Shown in pieces: positions 9,498 through 11,231 of a stretch of DNA of 11,231 nt. The notes under the pieces were generated by a model. It was not told the DNA's origin. It saw only the letters and a program-made list of their open reading frames with translations, and did not search any database. The first letter of the stretch is position 1. Each line of letters opens with the position of its first letter. This DNA is from Stagonosporopsis chrysanthemi (lineage: Eukaryota > Ascomycota > Dothideomycetes > Pleosporales > Didymellaceae): NCBI GenBank assembly GCA_022560025.1, contig JAFISE010000386.1, forward strand, positions 1 to 11,231, read 5' to 3'. A program made the translations under genes and the position numbers.

Positions 9498-10942
9498 AAG
9501 AAGAAGTAATTATTAGATATATACTTAACTTAGATTCTTATAGATTTGTGCCTATGTACAAAGCTGTATGTAATATAGCTAATAATCTACTTACTATATA
9601 CAGCACTAGTTAAGTTAGTATTTACTAGCTGCATAACTTTGTTAAGTATATAGACAGTCTTAAGACACATTTTAATTAAGTATATAATAGGCAGTAAGCT
9701 CTATACAAGGATCTAGTCCTAATTAAGAGCTAGTTTAAGCTTATAAAAGAAATAAAGGCTAAGTACAGTATCTATAATAATAATATCTATAACTTTAACA
9801 AAGCTAGCTTTATAATAAGTAAGATTATAACTTAGCTTGTTATAATAAGATTAGAAAGAAGAGGCAAGCTAAAGAGTATCTAGCTTAGCAACTATAAATA
9901 GGTAACAGCAATTGCTGCTATTAATACTGCTAGCTAGTTAGTCCTACTGTTTATTATCTTTGCTAGCTAGTATTATCTATCTGCTTAGTATAAAGAAGCA
10001 GAGATACTATATAACTAGGTAATTGCAGTTAGTAATAATAGCTAAATAAATAATAAGCTAAGAGTAAAGTAGCTAAAGTACTTTAATACTTATACAAAGA
10101 CTTGTATCTTTAGTATATATTACTTACTTGTTCTTAACAGCTATAAGAGCTACTACTCTCTTAAGTTTTAAGAGCTCTATAAAGAAAATAATATCTATAT
10201 ACTTTGTATACTGCTTTACTTATTCTACCTACTATAGCTGCTTAATATTAGCTGCTTTTTACTATTAAAGCGCGCGTATAGCTGTAAAGTTAAGAGCCTT
10301 ATCTACTACTATATTAATTATATTACTAAGCTTAAGTTCTTACTAGCCTTTAAGGCAGCGTACAATTAATTATTTACTTTAGCTAATATCTACTTAGCCT
10401 TTTAAGGCACAGGCTTTATACTTCTCTAGCTAGATACTGTTTTATTAAAGCTTAACGTGCAGCTGTATACACTTACTCTAGCTGCCTTACTAGAAGCACT
10501 CTAGAAAGTATATACACTAAGTAATATATACAAACTTAAAGCTTAATTAACTCTAATATATAAGTGCGTGCACTAATATAAAAGCTTATTGCCTGCTTCT
10601 ATTATTAAAGTAATTAATTAGCTTAAGAAGAGTGCTAAGATAATAATACTCTTAGCTAAGTTAATGCGCAATTAAATTACTAGCTTTAAGAAGGCTAATA
10701 AAGTAGTGTTAGTGCATAAACAGTATAAAAAAAAGTATATACAGTAGTATAGAGTCTTAATAAAGAGAGCTAGAGAAGATCTACTTGTTTAAAGTAAGGC
10801 TAATTAGTAGATTGCTTATAAGCAGTATTAAGAAAGAAAGTAATTAGGTATAAGCTGCTAAGCTCTTGCGTGCTATAAAAAGTGCAGAAAGACTAGATAT
10901 AACTCTTGTATATATAAGAAAGATACTTTAGATACTACTTAA
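9498..10942 (+). pseudogene. Pogo-like transposase, main part: CENP-B-type HTH, DDE domain, C-terminal knuckle
   Basis: One frame runs without indels for about 480 codons to TAA at 10940, continuing the 2062-2254 piece; together about 545 codons, normal for the family. From the start: a Tc5/CENP-B-like DNA-binding domain (VIIRYILNLDS, then NFVKYIDSLKTHFN at about 9635-9675), and the DDE_1 catalytic domain. The three catalytic positions are visible as YNFN (9797-9799), VLNSY (10136-10138) and LLNIS (10244-10246). The family has Asp at each; here all three codons are AAY, as expected from G-to-A change after a T. Spacing between the second and third is 35 residues, the DD35D pattern of Fot1-type elements. 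FKAAY and AFQGTGF-like motifs follow, the latter with a stop where Gln or Trp is expected. A Lys/Arg-rich tail ends in a Cys-rich knuckle-like motif near 10870-10915. Transposase would cut and paste the element at TA. Confidence 0.92.
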
Positions 10943-10999
10943 TTTACTTTATTAGTATCTATATATTGTCTTATAAGGTAGTTAAAATATATATATATA

Positions 11000-11063
11000 A
11001 AGGTACGTAAAGTTAGTAGAGTATGTTACTTACTTATATATATTACTTGCTTATAACATATGT
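11000..11063 (-). repeat. Right terminal inverted repeat of the pogo-like element
   Basis: This is the reverse complement of 1969-2032 with transitions only. It also carries the doubled motif (TATAAGTAAGTAAC and TATAAGCAAGTAAT on the minus strand). At the doubled motif, C/T differences between ends fall at corresponding positions, so both ends probably derive from one identical ancestral sequence. Confidence 0.88.
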
Positions 11064-11133
11064 TTTTAGACAGCATAAGCCTAATAATTACCTAGCTAAT
11101 CTAAGTAATAGTAGCTTTCTTTAAACTATAGAC
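11064..11133. other. RIP-mutated flank of the pogo insertion
   Basis: Seventy bases with the same YCR-free pattern, representing the right side of the DNA into which pogo inserted. They are too short to tell whether they continue the gene remnant left of the transposon. Confidence 0.6.
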
Positions 11134-11231
11134 TGTAAGGGGCGTGCCGCTGAGGGCTATTGCTAGCGTAAACCAGATGAATTTAGTAGCGAATAACTAT
11201 AGTGTAGTAGCCCCTTATTTATAGGAGCTGT
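11134..11231 (+). mobile_element. Un-RIPed sequence starting TGTAAGGGGC, possible start of a second young LTR element
   Basis: From 11134 the sequence abruptly regains RIP-target trinucleotides (CCG, TGA, CCA, CGA) and GC content. It starts TGTAA, as LTRs do, but does not match the Gypsy LTR start (TGTAAT then AATATAGG), so it would be another family. TAAGGGGC at 11136-11143 is an exact inverted repeat of GCCCCTTA at 11210-11217, and TTATTTATAGG near 11215-11225 could be a TATA element of an LTR promoter. Single-copy host DNA beyond the RIP boundary is the main alternative. Confidence 0.4.

Larger units (their letters stand above)
1972..11060 (+). mobile_element. Fot1/pogo-like DNA transposon (Tc1/mariner superfamily), about 1.85 kb, interrupted by a Gypsy element
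   Basis: The inverted ends at 1969-2032 and 11000-11063 bracket one transposase gene reading rightward. Without the nested Gypsy and one copy of its 5-bp duplication, the element is about 1.85 kb, close to the known size of Fot1-type fungal elements. Pogo-type elements insert at TA. A TA at 1972-1973 and another at 11059-11060 sit at matching positions of the inverted repeats and could be the target duplication. A few matching bases continue outside them, so the exact ends are uncertain by a few nucleotides. The element carries the full RIP signature and no indels are apparent. Confidence 0.85.
97..11133. other. RIP-mutated block (TpA-rich, YCR/YGR-depleted)
   Basis: Reading through the block, C followed by purine survives almost only when preceded by a purine (ACA, GCA, ACG, GCG). 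TCA, CCA, TCG, CCG and the complementary TGA, TGG, CGA, CGG are nearly gone. The few survivors I noticed are TGA near 528, CGA near 1360, TGA near 3148, TCG near 5822, TCA near 7634 and TGA near 8315. TAA, TAG, CTA and TTA are correspondingly very common. The depletion is equal on both strands, as expected for RIP, the premeiotic C-to-T mutation of repeated DNA in filamentous ascomycetes. Surviving ACG and GCG sites argue against simple deamination of methylated CpG. Both edges are sharp: 96/97, and about 11133/11134. Confidence 0.9.

Noticed and set aside
97..11133. Explanation of the base bias by deamination of methylated CpG
   Set aside because: ACG and GCG sites survive (for example GGCGCAG near 614 and GCGCGCG near 10270), while non-CpG sites TCA and CCA are lost. 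The context is pyrimidine-C-purine, not CpG.
97..11133. Mitochondrial or AT-rich bacterial DNA
   Set aside because: Gypsy and pogo genes, a 5-bp duplication and strand-symmetric transition damage fit nuclear fungal DNA. No tRNA, rRNA or intact ORF was seen.

Overview
The window is a heavily mutated block of nested transposable elements, about 11 kb long. It is most likely from the AT-rich genome compartment of a filamentous ascomycete (Pezizomycotina) with strong repeat-induced point mutation (RIP). From about 97 to 11133 the DNA is extremely rich in TpA. Trinucleotides of the form pyrimidine-C-purine (TCA, CCA, TCG, CCG), and their complements TGA, TGG, CGA and CGG, are almost absent on both strands. 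Purine-C-purine (ACA, GCA, ACG, GCG) survives. Gln, Trp and Arg codons have therefore become TAA or TAG, no long ORF survives, and genes can only be recognised as reading frames full of point stops.

Layout, left to right. (1) 1-96 is unmutated LTR sequence that stops exactly where mutated DNA begins. (2) 97-1968 is mutated DNA holding an unidentified plus-strand gene remnant (about 781-1926). (3) A Fot1/pogo-like Tc1/mariner DNA transposon runs from about 1972 to 11060, with 64-bp inverted ends. Its DD35D transposase gene is on the plus strand and is split into 2062-2254 and 9498-10942. (4) Inside that gene sits a complete minus-strand Ty3/Gypsy chromovirus, 2255-9492, with 278-bp LTRs, a GGTAG target duplication, a polypurine tract, gag, pol (protease, RT, RNase H, integrase, chromodomain) and an extra 3' segment. 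That segment carries a possible antisense coiled-coil gene. (5) 11064-11133 is mutated flank. (6) 11134-11231 is unmutated and starts TGTAAGGGGC, possibly the edge of a second young LTR element.

Inferred history: the pogo element landed in older DNA, the Gypsy element landed in the pogo gene, and RIP then swept the whole stack. The two Gypsy LTRs differ only by transitions, with no indels, so they were still nearly identical when RIP struck. Later at least one un-RIPed copy of the same Gypsy family arrived at the left edge. Both transposons are dead: all three pogo catalytic Asp codons read Asn, and RT, integrase and Gag zinc-knuckle residues are also lost. No rRNA, tRNA, CRISPR or intact protein gene was found.
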